From Cristatella mucedo (lineage: Eukaryota; Bryozoa; Phylactolaemata; Cristatellidae), in assembly GCA_009760855.2 (NCBI GenBank), contig WPIO01000263.1, positions 1-64,000 of the forward strand: DNA of 64,000 nucleotides, written 5' to 3'. Each line of letters opens with the position of its first letter. Positions within the stretch are counted from its first letter, which is position 1. Both the position numbers and the translations under genes were made by a program. Shown piece after piece: positions 55,128 to 64,000 of the stretch. Below the pieces are notes generated by a model. The model had not been told where the DNA came from and searched no databases. It saw only the letters and a list, made by a program, of their open reading frames with translations.

Positions 55128-56765
55128 TTGGCAGAGTCTGGCAGTCAAGGCTGTCCAGGTGGGTGACACTACTGGGCAGCTCCGAGAAGAACGCCATGAC
55201 CTGGTCATAGCCCTTGCACGTGTTGCCGTTCCAGACTAGCTTGGCTGTATCCATGTACAGCCCCAAGAGCCTCTACAAGCACGCGCGAGAAGTGTCTGTC
55301 GTAGCAGTGACGACTGGATTCAGACGGCGACTTGCAAGAAATGCAGGTCAAGAGATCCGACGGCAGGGTCCATGCTGCTGCCCAGTGATAATAATAATAA
55401 TGATAATAACAATGCAATTGATAAAGCACCCTCAGAAAACTGAATCTCGTTCTAGGTGCTTTTAATTTGCTGCAAAGGGGACCGCGATCGAATGGTGAGT
55501 AATATCATGCTTGATAAACAACATGAATAGAATGCTTAGGGGGGACATGCACAGGGTCAGCATGCAAGTGTGATCAGTGACAGCATGCACAGTGCAAGCA
55601 CACACAAGCATGCAGTACCGTGCAGCTCTGATGCAGCCATGGGCAACAGGTAGAGAGGTGGCAAGCATGGTGGGTGCCTCACAGACTTACAGCTTGACCA
55701 CGTGGTGGCATGGTAAAAGTATGAGAGCCCGAGCCATGCCCAAAGGCAGCCAGGAGTCCTATCGCTGCATTCTGTGATGCGGCTCACAGATAGACGAACT
55801 AGCTTTCCGACTCTGACCCACCCGAACCGGCAGAGGACATTAGCCTGGTAATGCACCAGCAGGTTGGCAGGGCCCAAACCCACGGCATTCTATCGGCTGC
55901 TAGCTACTCGCCGAAGGGCTGGCTGAGCTCGGCAGCAGTTGAGGCGCTGGTATTTAAGACTGACCAGCCGATGAGTGTCGAGCCGTTCGTAGTAGGCCTT
56001 GGCGAAGCTCTCAGCAACCATCGCGGCGTCTTCGAGCTTGTACTGAACGAACCGTGTTGTGCGGAAGCGTCAGAAAGCCACAAGCGAAATCTTCAATTTT
56101 AAGAGCTGGAAGGCCGTGCAGAGCTGAGTAGGGAACGGCCATTGCTGCTGCTTGACTAACTGCTTTTACTACTACTGGGGATTGCAGTCAGTGGGCGTTC
56201 GTCAGTCTTTCTCGGTCAGAAATTTCCCTTGAAACCGCCAGTAGGATCTAGAACTCTACTCACGGCTCTACTTGAAACCAGTGACGAGCTTTTGGAGACG
56301 GTGCAATTGATTCTAGTTCGCTCTTCTGCCAGGTGGCCAGCACTGGTCTCGTTGAAATGCATTCACGGCGACTTCATAAATTTCCCCCAGAAAAACTATC
56401 ATGAGGCTGAATGCACTCATCCAGTCTGGAGGCTAATAATAATAACAATAATTCACTTGATAAAGCGCCCTCAGAGAACTTAATCTCTCTCTATGCACTT
56501 TACATTTGTTGCAAAGTAGAGGAAACGAACTAATTGCCTACGCCGCCGAGCGCTGCCAACGGTTACGGTACATTATGTTGGAACGGTTCTATGCAAGACC
56601 TGCTATTTCGCCAAAAGAACGCACGAGATGCTTAGCGAAAGGTGCGAAAAAGCTCCCAGCGTCAGCGTCCGAGCCCGCTGCGATAACTGGCAGAGGCAGC
56701 AGGTTGCGATAGCGTAAGCGAACGCCAGCAGCAAGGAGACTCACCTCAACTACGGAGGCCGCCAT
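55128..56765 (-). CDS. NXT1: NXT1/p15-like mRNA export factor, coding exons 1-3 (3' end not found)
   Basis: Three exons with consistent splice signals. Exon 1: 56,765-56,745 (MAASVVE), ATG in a good context (CAGCCATGG), donor GAG/GTGAGT. Exon 2: 56,042-55,965, acceptor TTCGTTCAG, contains AAMVAESFAKAYYERLDTHR, donor CTG/GTCAGT. Exon 3: 55,272-55,128, acceptor CTTGTAG, contains LYMDTAKLVWNGN and FFSELPSS, ends LDCQTLP before donor GTGAGT (phase 1). The order and spacing match the NTF2-like fold of NXT1/NXT2 residue for residue over about 80 positions (family knowledge from memory). The protein is the small partner of NXF1/TAP in nuclear mRNA export. About 60 C-terminal residues must lie in further exon(s); I could not find them down to 54,500. 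LINE-A scraps sit in both introns (55,385-55,620 and 56,430-56,522). All three exons are free of stops, so the gene looks live, unless the missing end is truly lost. Confidence 0.8.
55385..55620 (-). mobile_element. LINE-A 3' fragment in NXT1 intron 2
   Basis: GATAATAATAATAATGATAA, reversed hairpin (TAAAGCACCCTCAG ... TCTAGGTGCTTT) and 3' untranslated region to the GCATGCACAGTG repeats. Same strand as the gene. Confidence 0.8.
56430..56522 (-). mobile_element. LINE-A 3' tail in NXT1 intron 1
   Basis: AATAATAATAACAATAATTC plus TTGATAAAGCGCCCTCAGAG and ACTTTACATTTGTTGCAAAG: only the last 90 bp of LINE-A. Confidence 0.8.
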
Positions 56766-57110
56766 GGCTGACTGTTATCTAGCGTCTCGTCGCCGTCACG
56801 TGGATCCGCCCCCAGTCGACGTTCCGTCCGCATAACGGGAACGCTCCTTGCCGGCACGTTACGCGTTACTGGCCTCGCAATTCACTTTCTGCCTGTGCGT
56901 CGGCCTGTACGCACTCTGTCCACTCTCTTTTCTCTCTTAACACCACGTGCTCTGGAGCAGCACGCACGGCGGCGGCTAGGTCACTTAATACAGCCGTCGT
57001 CGACAACACCACGACTCGCTTGAGGGGGTTTCGGTCTTCCTCGCGCCGCCATCGCTCGCCCACGAGCCCCTACGCTAATGCCCGTAACCGATCAGGTGGG
57101 ACCGTATGTC
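56766..57110 (-). promoter_or_regulatory. CpG-rich upstream region of the NXT1-like gene
   Basis: A stretch noticeably richer in G+C and CG dinucleotides than its surroundings, directly upstream of the ATG. It has a CACGTG box at 56,797-56,802, another CACGTG near 56,944 and a CCGCCCCC-like GC box. No TATA box is evident. This fits a housekeeping promoter, inferred from position and composition only. Both-strand open frames here (for example 56,866-57,063 minus) are probably by-products of high GC. Confidence 0.45.
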
Positions 57111-57298
57111 TATGATCTGTAGCTATCAGCATCGACTCAACGACTCAGCATTCGTCGTCTTCGCACTACCGCTAATTACGCTCTCAACTGCTAAGCGTAG
57201 AAATTGAATCAGCACTGAGCTCGTTGAACCAAAGCTGATCGAAGCCGATGTGTCGCATTTTGACGAGCGGCTGTCACAGCATCCTATGTCGAAGTAGG

Positions 57299-57500
57299 TA
57301 TAAAATGAATGGCATGTAGCCTAGGGCTCATTCGAACGACGTCATCAATTAAATAAACCGTCCACTGATAAACAATCTTGCTAAGGCTCGATCGTATCTC
57401 GTCGTCCGATTTATTTAATGGCTGCCGTCATTCTCGAGATCCGATTCTCCATACCCTTAATTTTATATCTACTTAAGAGTTCTGTTAATTTTATTGATCA
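57299..57500 (+). mobile_element. LTR core and leader-like repeat
   Basis: TATAAAATGAATGGCATG (57,299 on) is the partner of 1-53, followed by AATAAA at 57,352-57,357. From 57,414 TTTAATGGCTGCCGTCATTC and the next 80 bases are similar to 58,901-58,990. TATA, polyadenylation signal, then a shared block beginning with a TGG (PBS-like TGGCTGCC) is the order expected of LTR end plus leader. The LTR boundaries are not determined. Confidence 0.4.
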
Positions 57501-57900
57501 TTACCTCTTATAACGTGACTTTTATCCTTTGTAACGAATTATAAAATTTGGTCAGTAGCGTAAGTCTATCACGGGCTCGTTGCGCCAGGTGTCAAGCGCT
57601 TTAATGGTGGGGTCAATAAATCTACCCACCAAGTGGGTTACGTCAGTCAGGTATATGAACCTTGCTACGAACCTGAACCTACACTACGCTTGCGCCGTTC
57701 TACATACCTTTTGATTCTAGTTCGGCGCCGTTCTACTTACCTTTTGGACTTACCTTCATCTTGACCTTTTCAAGTGTTGGGTTGCTTTTGTCGTGGTAAG
57801 GTCCTATAGTACTTGGCATGCTTTTGACGAACGAGTAGAGCAATGACAGTTTATTCAATGGTAACAACAATGAAACCACCACCCCGAGCCAAGTTACCAT
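57501..57900. other. No recognisable gene
   Basis: Contains a short direct repeat, GCGCCGTTCTACATACCTTTTG at 57,690 and a near copy at 57,726. Otherwise unassigned. Confidence 0.35.
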
Positions 57901-57903
57901 TGA

Positions 57904-58160
57904 GGCATCGACATGGACTCTCCAAGAAAGATCAGTATAGCCACTGGGCATCAACTCGTGTTAAGATTTGTGACAATTGCGACGATTCCGTCCCTGCAGT
58001 GATGAATTGTTCCACCAATGCCTCCTGAGCTGTGTCACCCACTGGGCATCGGCACGAGCTCCCAAGAAAGGTACAGGATAGCCGATCTTACAAGTCACCC
58101 TGTGGGCATCGACTTATACTAAACGAGAATGATAAGGATAGCTGAGTATGTAGGCATCGA
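57904..58160. repeat. Imperfect repeats around GGCATCGAC
   Basis: GGGCATCGAC-like cores occur at 57,904, 57,946, 58,044, 58,103 and 58,151. The spacing is irregular (42-98 bp) and neighbouring words are shared in part (CCAAGAAAG, GATAGCC, CACCCACTGGGCATC). Possibly a degraded tandem array. Confidence 0.5.
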
Positions 58161-58244
58161 CACCATTGATCTCAAGCTGTGACATGCTTTTCATGTCACT
58201 TAACTCGTCAAAGATGGAATCAAGATTTCTATCGATGACGTCTA

Positions 58245-58815
58245 CACCACTTCTCGCCAACCAGCACTGGTTACCAGTCAAGCAATAGATTGACTTCAAG
58301 GTTTTGTTGCCCACTTTTAGGTCACTTCATTCTTTGGCTCCAGCTTATCTCTCAGATATACTCCCCCATCAGGCAAAGCATCGTACTAACCGCTTTTCGG
58401 AATCCAAAAGTCTACAAATACCTCGTACAAACCTCAAATCCTTTGGAGACCATGGATTTATTTCGCATGCTCCCAAAGCCTGGAACTTCCGACCTGTGTC
58501 AGAAGATCCCCTGACCTAACCACATTTAAAAAGAACTTAAAAACACACCTATTTAGGACAGCATTTAGTGGGTCCCTGTGATTCGTCCTTGATGTGCTTA
58601 TGCGTGCTGACACTGGATGCTGCCACTAACCACATTTGCATGCTGACCCTGTGCAATGTCGCCCCTAACCATGTTATTCATGTTGTTTGCTTATCAAGCA
58701 TGATATTACTCACCATTCAATTGCATTTCCATTTGCAGCAAATGTAAAGCGCCTAGAGAGAGATTGAGTTCTCTGAGGGAGCTTTATCAAGTGCATTATT
58801 ATTATTATTATTATT
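58245..58815 (+). mobile_element. LINE-A 3' fragment
   Basis: 5'-truncated at the CHITPLLADLHW region (CACTTCTCGCCAACCAGCAC). C-terminal codons follow with a small deletion in the SLPTC block, then a 3' untranslated region, hairpin (AAAGCGCC ... GGGAGCTTT) and a long clean (ATT)n at 58,795-58,815. Confidence 0.88.
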
Positions 58816-58900
58816 AACGCTAGGTCGTCACTGGAGGCCATTTTGAAATGGAGATAAGACCTACTCACGTGATCTATCGGGTATTCCCAGGTTGTCTGAA

Positions 58901-58990
58901 TTTAATGGCTGCCATCATTCTCGAAACCCTATTTTCCATTTCATTCATTTACAAACTACTTTAAGTTTTGTTAAGTTGGAATGACTATAT
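58901..58990 (+). repeat. Second leader-like copy
   Basis: TTTAATGGCTGCCATCATTC followed by TCTCGAAACCCTATTTTCCA-like sequence matches 57,414-57,500. The sequence before it differs from the 57.3-kb LTR core. Confidence 0.5.
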
Positions 58991-59156
58991 AATGGTAAAA
59001 CAATTGTTATTAAAAATGATATAGGACAATATGTTGGACCTACGAAGTAAATTTGCTAATAACAAATATAACAAAATACTTTTAGAAAACGAACGAGTTA
59101 GAGGCTGTCTAACTAAATTAATCCGTATTAGATATTACTTTTAATTTATAAGTATT

Positions 59157-59453
59157 TTGTTGACTCTTGCAATTACTATAACTAGTACATATGTACAACA
59201 ATGTGAGGATCTTTCTCATATAGTACCTGTTTTAGGTGGAGTAACGACAATGTTAATATTAATTGAAAGTACAATATCACAAATTGATAGAAGAAAAAGA
59301 TTTACTTTTGAAGCAAATCTTAACTTAGTTTCAAAGATTGTCGATGTCCCAGACGATGACAAAATAACTAAAGAAGAATTCAATGAAATATTAAATGATC
59401 CATTAGAAAATACAAGCGAATCTAAATCTTATTCACTTGCAATTTCTCTCTAA
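59157..59453 (+). CDS. Small hydrophobic-then-acidic protein next to the integrase relic
   Basis: 98 residues. The open frame has one hydrophobic segment (GGVTTMLILIESTI, about residues 28-41) after a start with further hydrophobics, then a charged part (SKIVDVPDDDKITKEEFNEI) with an EF-hand-like acidic run. The frame extends upstream in near phase (KYNKILLENERVRGCLTKLI at about 59,065). Its last codons overlap the end of the integrase frame on the other strand. Unrecognised. It may be a membrane protein of the same mobile element. Confidence 0.35.
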   Translation: MLTLAITITSTYVQQCEDLSHIVPVLGGVTTMLILIESTISQIDRRKRFTFEANLNLVSKIVDVPDDDKITKEEFNEILNDPLENTSESKSYSLAISL

Positions 59454-60296
59454 CAAAACTTCTTTTAACATCATTTACCCAATAAAGCGTCGGTTGTCCA
59501 TGCAATACCAATATTCTATCAATAGTATGTTTAGTTCAACTCCGTATCGGATCTGTAGCTCTTCGTCTGTTTTCATCTCCTCCTTCACCTGGTTCTAATA
59601 AATATTTAACAGTCGTTCCAAGTTCTAATAACTTTTCTTGTTCTCCAACTTTTCTCTGATATTTTGGTTTCTTTAGTTTTACTATTTCTTTTGTATTGCT
59701 TTAGCTGGTTTTTTGCCAGTTGCTTTTGTAATACTATTATTTAAATAATCAATAATCTTTGATAAATTATAAATCCACACTCTGTTTTTAGTATAATCTC
59801 CTTAATTGATACTGTCTATTTCTTTTTAATACTGTGCAATGAATGCTATCTTAGCTACTGTTGTATTCATTCTTTCAACTAATGCAACACTCTTTTTACT
59901 AGTAGCCTTCTATAATACGTGTTTCATGTCTTTTAATTTCTTTAACAAGCTCTCCTTTTAACTATGATCTTGGATCTACTGTCATTTTCTTTGGCCATTT
60001 CAAAGGTCCTTTACTATAAATATCTATTATTGCTTGTGTTACTTTTATAGAAGACTTTGTTTAAGTGGTCTTGAATCTTTGTATCCACTAGCAACATCAA
60101 TGGCACTCAAAGCATATTTATATCCATAATCATTAGGCATATTTAAAATGTCTGCTTGATGATTTTCATTAGGTTCAAAAATATTAACGAAAACTTGTGG
60201 AATATTCTCAATTCTTGGTTTGAATACTTGACTTATATCTGAGTCAGGATAAAAATTACCTTCTTTGTTTATTTCATTTAGAGTTAAAAATGACAT
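59420..60296 (-). pseudogene. Polinton-type integrase relic
   Basis: The minus frame 60,296-60,045 has IPQVFVNIFEPNENHQADIL and YKYALSAIDVASGYKDSRPL, where the second holds the first catalytic Asp of a DDE integrase (A-I-D-x-x-S-x-Y). Lower coordinates continue in broken frames: GPLKWPKKMTVDP (second Asp), ALVERMNTTVAKIAF (catalytic Glu), ATGKKPAKAI, LLEPGEGGDENRRRATDPI and the end WVNDVKRSFVREKLQV. This block order matches the integrases annotated in animals as F54H12.3-like and found in Polinton/Maverick and adintovirus-like elements (from memory). It was at least 280 codons long and has several stops. The domain inserts element DNA into the genome. Confidence 0.75.
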
Positions 60297-60299
60297 TCT

Positions 60300-60660
60300 A
60301 TATGTTTAAATACATTTAATGAAACTGAATACCTTGATGCAGGTCATTCTTATTGTAAACCACCAAAAATAAAGAGAACAAAACAAAAATATGAAACTCG
60401 TTGTGATGCCTGTGATCAAATATGAATGAAACAGAATTTGATTCTAGTCTTGTGCGTTATGATACTAGTATAATCTGTTCATACTCTAACATAAATTCTA
60501 ATTCATATAAAAAGAGAGACCAACTAAATTATATTATTTAGTCAAGAAACACCCTAAAAAAGGATGTTGCTCTACTTCTTGTTTACATCGTTTAATAAAT
60601 CATGAAGCCATTTGTGGTCTTTCAAAACTGTCCCACTTGTTAAAGGTAAATGTAAAGCAA
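60300..60660 (+). pseudogene. Cys/His-rich small ORF remnants
   Basis: Frame pieces AGHSYCKPPKIKRTKQKYET, then RCDACDQ, then HPKKGCCSTSCLHRLINHEA and ICGLSKL. Paired cysteines and histidines suggest one or two zinc-binding knuckles. Divergent from the integrase and probably part of the same element; too broken to name. Confidence 0.35.
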
Positions 60661-60734
60661 CAAAGGTAAAATAGTTAATAGTTAATAGAAGTTCCTCCAA
60701 CCCAGGCCTAGTTTAGGATTAAATCTGGCGAAAA

Positions 60735-60885
60735 TAGTGGCAGCAAGCCTTGACTGCAGCGAATTCTCAAACTGCCACATTAATCCACTTCTTACTGATG
60801 TTCACAGACCGCTAATGAGAATGAAAATTGACCTAATTTATAGCTCACTAACTTTGGCTTTATACTACTTTTCTCGTCCTCTCAA
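60735..60885 (+). mobile_element. Very old LINE-A scrap
   Basis: Codons for SNCHINPLLTDVHRP, then MKIDLIYSSLTL correspond to the LINE-A CHITPLLADLHWLPVKQRIDFKVLSLTF region, with many substitutions. Confidence 0.55.
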
Positions 60886-60989
60886 AACTGCATGTTTGAA
60901 ATGCTTCTTAAATAGGAATCGCATCTTAGCATCTGGACCGATGAATGCAGTAGGAGATCTTAGCCGATGATTAATCAGAAGTCATGTAC

Positions 60990-61150
60990 GCGACGGCACA
61001 CTAGGTAAGGCGGTTGCTTTCATGACCTCGGTCCCGAGGTCATGGGTTCGATTATTAGGTGGGCGATCCTTTATCGCAACTGCAAGCAGTGGTTATAGCC
61101 ATAAAGGCTCTTCTGTCGCTAAACAAAAAGCGGCTGTTTTACCAGCTGGG
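60990..61150 (+). mobile_element. SINE2 copy
   Basis: GGCACACTAGGTAAGGCGGT (box A region), CATGACCTCGGTCCCGAGGT, then CATGGGTTCGATTATTAGG (box B). The body GGCGATCCTTTATCGCAACTG and AAAGGCTCTTCTGTCGC is shared with 46,953-47,150. Confidence 0.7.
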
Positions 61151-61335
61151 ATTTATTTATTTAAGTGCGTGGTTTTGGTTTGCATGCAATGGTAGAGTGG
61201 AAATGGCCACCCACTGACTCGGAGCTACTTTGATTAGGGAATATAAAATATTAAAATATCTATTGTTTTCAGCTGAAATTTGTGTTATGTTTCCTATATG
61301 GGTGTGTGTATTGTATATCTTTGCATATTTTGTAC

Positions 61336-61392
61336 TACCAAATAGCAATTGGCTGGTTTTCATTAAACATATACATATATATATATATATAT

Positions 61393-61489
<97 letters not shown>

Positions 61490-61543
61490 TATATATATAT
61501 TTATATATGTATATGTTTAATGAAAACCAGCCAATTGCTATTT

Positions 61544-61547
<4 letters not shown>
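61336..61547. repeat. Palindrome with AT and CT/AG cores
   Basis: The 31-base edge starting TACCAAATAGCAATTGGCTG and running to the AAACATATAC word is repeated exactly in reverse complement at the right edge, which ends 61,547. Inside, (AT)n-(CT)n on the left mirrors (AG)n-(AT)n on the right, with the axis near 61,441. A second AT run lies just outside at 61,548-61,580. Confidence 0.9.
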
Positions 61548-61580
<33 letters not shown>

Positions 61581-61584
<4 letters not shown>

Positions 61585-62639
61585 CCATTAGGACTACGTG
61601 GATATTACTTAATTGGTGATTTTGTAAGTCAGGTACACAATATGCAGCTTGCGATATTCCTGCTTTTTGGGATCCAAAACAAAAACGGCTATGGAGATAT
61701 ATTGGAGATGCAAATCGAGCATTCAAAGTGTGCTTTTGGATTTTCCTATAGCTACAGATTATGACTTGAAATCGCTTTACCTATTGCTCATTTTTTGATA
61801 AATGCTTAAAGAGTGCTGAATGCTGATTGCAGTTTGTATAGCCAAATTATTTCGATTTTCCTCTGCCATCTGCATAATGAGCACATAATTTAGGAGGTGC
61901 TCAGCTTAGAATGTTGAACTACTCACTAACTTTTCTGAATCAAAGGCATTTGGATTTAGTCACTAGCTTAACTGAAGGACCTGAACAAGAGAAGCTATAC
62001 CTGAATCGCGCTTCTGAATAGTGAGCACTTGACATTAGTATGGCAAAACGTGATAAGGAAACGACCAGCTGCTTTCGACGTTAGCGAAAAATTGAAAAAT
62101 GGTCAACAGGAGCTAAGAGAGAAGTGCTGGAATTCGGTAACGTCTAACGCAAAGTATTACATAATGAATAAACCCTGCAGTTAACCTATGACCAACAGAC
62201 TTCTTGGTTAACAATATACTCATGACAATTTAAATATTAATGCTTGTTCATTTATATAAGTTTGAAAAGGACATTTAAGTCAAAAGATAGCTATAAAATG
62301 GTAGCTGTAACCGCACGCATCAGGAGTCACACTTTTTAAACCTGAAATGTTTCGTATCAGCTGAAACTTATATAAATTTGTGCATGAGTAAGGTTACTTT
62401 AATTAAAATATAAATTTAAGGTTCAATTGGCTTGCATGAAACGCTGGGCTTGCATCCCTAAATTCCATTACCTGGCGTACCTAAATTCTTTGACAGGCCT
62501 TTTTGGCATCGACTTTGTTCCTATGTCTAAAAGTTTCAAAGTAATACTTTGATCCGAATTAATTTGCGGACTACTACTGCGTCTATTTTTTGCATAGATC
62601 CCAAGACGATAAGACGGCATTAAGTTTAGGCAATCTCTA
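61581..62639. other. No recognisable gene
   Basis: AT-rich spacer; no repeat or frame I can place. Confidence 0.4.
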
Positions 62640-63075
62640 TGTGGACGGCATCGTCCATGATATATATATTCACCTTTTACAGCGGAAGTGAATCAGCAGA
62701 CTGGTATGATCAAAGTCTTTCAATATTCACCAGGACTACTCACTTCCTCCGACAATCGAAGGCTCTTTTGGTTAAGAGATCAAAGATATCTCTCGTGCCG
62801 CTAGTGTGATGCAGGTGCCGACCACTGGCCATCAGATGGCAATCTCGACTCATGAGGGAAACTGATGCAAGAACAGACAGTTGCTATACTAAGAAAATCC
62901 ACGAAGCAAGTCGTTTTGCTAAGGATTTTGGAGCATGGATTGCTCTCAAATGTGCGAAGAACGTAACTGATTTTCCTTTAGATGGTAGTCCAGAACTTCC
63001 AGCAGCATTGCCCCGACCAAAGTCTCTTTTGAAGCAGCCCTTACTTATACAGCTCATAGTAAGTCGCTAAAGATG
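62640..63075 (+). pseudogene. DNRRL-motif family exon, copy 3
   Basis: The acceptor-like CACCTTTTACAG (to about 62,681) precedes a frame with RTGMIKVFQYSPGLLTSSDN RRLFWLRDQRYLSC (motif at 62,751-62,777). It ends at a stop and, after a frameshift, continues as RETDARTDSC, KIHEASRFAKDFGAWIALKC, and FPLDGSPELP (62,852-63,070). Copy 2 has the same two blocks in the same order and spacing. The part before TGM is missing or unrecognisable. Clearly a pseudogene. Confidence 0.5.
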
Positions 63076-63539
63076 TTTAGGGTTCCCCTTGAGTTATGGT
63101 ATAGACTTTCTGCAGGAGCATTTTCAAAAAAGGCCAGGTGCTTGCTGACTATGCGAACGGATTGTTACAACAGAATAAGAACTGGTCAACAATTTTTTGT
63201 AGCAATGTATTAGCAGCAAATTTTATTTGTTGTTCATACTACCGGCACGCAGGGGTTGTTAGTAAAGCGCTGGACGCCAACATTAATAGTCTGGATGGTT
63301 ACGATCACGAAGAATATGACTTGCTCGTCAGATGTTAAATTCAGTTGTACCACCACTATGATTAAACAATATTTATGCTGATGAACCTAATTCCTGTATC
63401 TAACACCAAACGCTATGCCAGTAGAAGCCTTCGGGTACTAATCTGGAGCTTTCAACTTGTAATGGAATATATTCCAAGGCATTACACTGAAGATTTTTAG
63501 TTGCCCTTCGTATTATTTTTCTATCTCAACCACAGTGAT
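63076..63539. other. No recognisable gene
   Basis: The open frame 63,138-63,338 (66 residues) lies just after the DNRRL-family copy and could be decayed downstream coding. Nothing firm. Confidence 0.35.
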
Positions 63540-64000
63540 AATAAAAATAATAGTATGGTTGTAGCCCCATCTGAGAACTTAATTCCTTTCTAGGCACTGT
63601 ACATTTTCTGCACAGAATAACCAAACATAGTTTACGGTGACATATGCAGTGTCAGCATTCTAATATCTTTAGTGGTAGCATGATAACGTCCACACTAATA
63701 AGTACGTAAAGGAAAAATACATTTATCCACTAAATTCCGTGAGAAATAGATGTGTTTAAAGATGAAAAAAGAATCGTTTCAAACATTTCCAAGTTGGAGG
63801 TGTAGTAAAGCCAGTCGGAAGCGATTTCAAATCTTTGGGAGAATACGAACAGAAGGGGCTGTCTCCAAAGAATTTTGACGTTCTTATGAGGTATACTTAA
63901 ACAATGAAATTCAGAAAAAACTGGTTATACGATGCCTATCCCGGTGAATGAGTTGATCTGATAAGTAGGCTGAAATTACGCAATGAACGGACCTAAATAA
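63540..64000 (-). mobile_element. LINE-A 3' fragment, runs off the window
   Basis: ATAATAAAAATAATAGTATG plus the reversed hairpin in decayed form (GCCCCATCTGAGAAC ... TAGGCACTGTAC). The 3' untranslated region and C-terminal codons continue to the window end. Diverged, so an older copy. Confidence 0.75.

Noticed and set aside
55557-55883. 108-residue minus frame as an alternative NXT1 exon
   Set aside because: It lies in intron 2, spans the LINE-A boundary and shows no NTF2-like sequence.
57904-58160. CRISPR-like array
   Set aside because: Cores are short, imperfect and irregularly spaced, and the genome is eukaryotic.
61282-61764. 160-residue open frame across the AT/CT tracts
   Set aside because: It is mostly translation of dinucleotide repeats (IYIYIY, LSLSLS) within a palindrome; not a gene.

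Overview
This window is repeat-dominated DNA from an animal, probably an aquatic invertebrate; the phylum cannot be fixed from the sequence. The evidence is APE-type LINE retrotransposons with microsatellite tails, tRNA-derived SINEs, LTR-element fragments, a hAT-type MITE, a degraded DNA-virus-like element, and one intron-containing host gene. No bacterial operon, rRNA, functional tRNA or CRISPR array is visible.

Two LINE families make up most of the window. LINE-A (CR1/L2-like) has an APE endonuclease followed by a reverse transcriptase with a YADD motif, a 3' hairpin (AAAGCGCC ... GGGCGCTTT) and an (ATT)n tail. Its better copies are at 8,650-9,782, 32,695-36,139, 42,852-44,110, 44,113-46,950 and 47,705-49,090. 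LINE-B is a related family whose 3' end reads GTTACAGACGGAGATACATTAC; its better copies are at 6,115-8,150, 36,465-38,560 (minus), 41,000-42,835 (minus) and 50,395-52,395. SINE1 (tRNA-like head, tail copied from the LINE-A 3' hairpin) and SINE2 (a different tRNA-like head) are scattered among them.

Layout: 0-10 kb holds LINE fragments and a broken exon of a DNRRL-motif family (5.6 kb). 11.7-19.1 kb is a large imperfect inverted duplication with arms of about 3.3 and 3.9 kb and a 250-bp centre. It copies a nested set of LINE-B inside LINE-A, SINE1 and other repeats. Its right arm is cut by an LTR (19,114-19,982, followed by a primer-binding-site-like sequence). 20.8-36.5 kb is a decayed Polinton/adintovirus-like element. 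It has fibre-like genes at both flanks, a candidate capsid gene and a YqaJ-type exonuclease, all broken by stops and split by a 4.4-kb pair of head-to-head LINE-A copies. 36.5-54.5 kb is mostly LINEs, with a second DNRRL-family exon (39.6-40.2 kb, minus) and a Gypsy integrase scrap (49.1 kb).

55.1-56.8 kb (minus) carries the one convincing host gene: the first three coding exons of an NXT1/p15 mRNA-export factor, with matching splice sites, LINE-A scraps in its introns and a CpG-rich upstream region. 57.3-59.0 kb has LTR-core and leader-like repeats. 59.0-60.7 kb is an AT-rich relic with a Polinton-type integrase (minus) and small ORFs. The end of the window holds a perfect-looking AT/CT palindrome (61.3-61.5 kb), a third DNRRL-family copy (62.6-63.1 kb) and a LINE-A 3' end running off the window.

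All boundaries of degraded elements are estimates by eye, good to tens of bases at best. Family names are recognition from motifs and were not searched.
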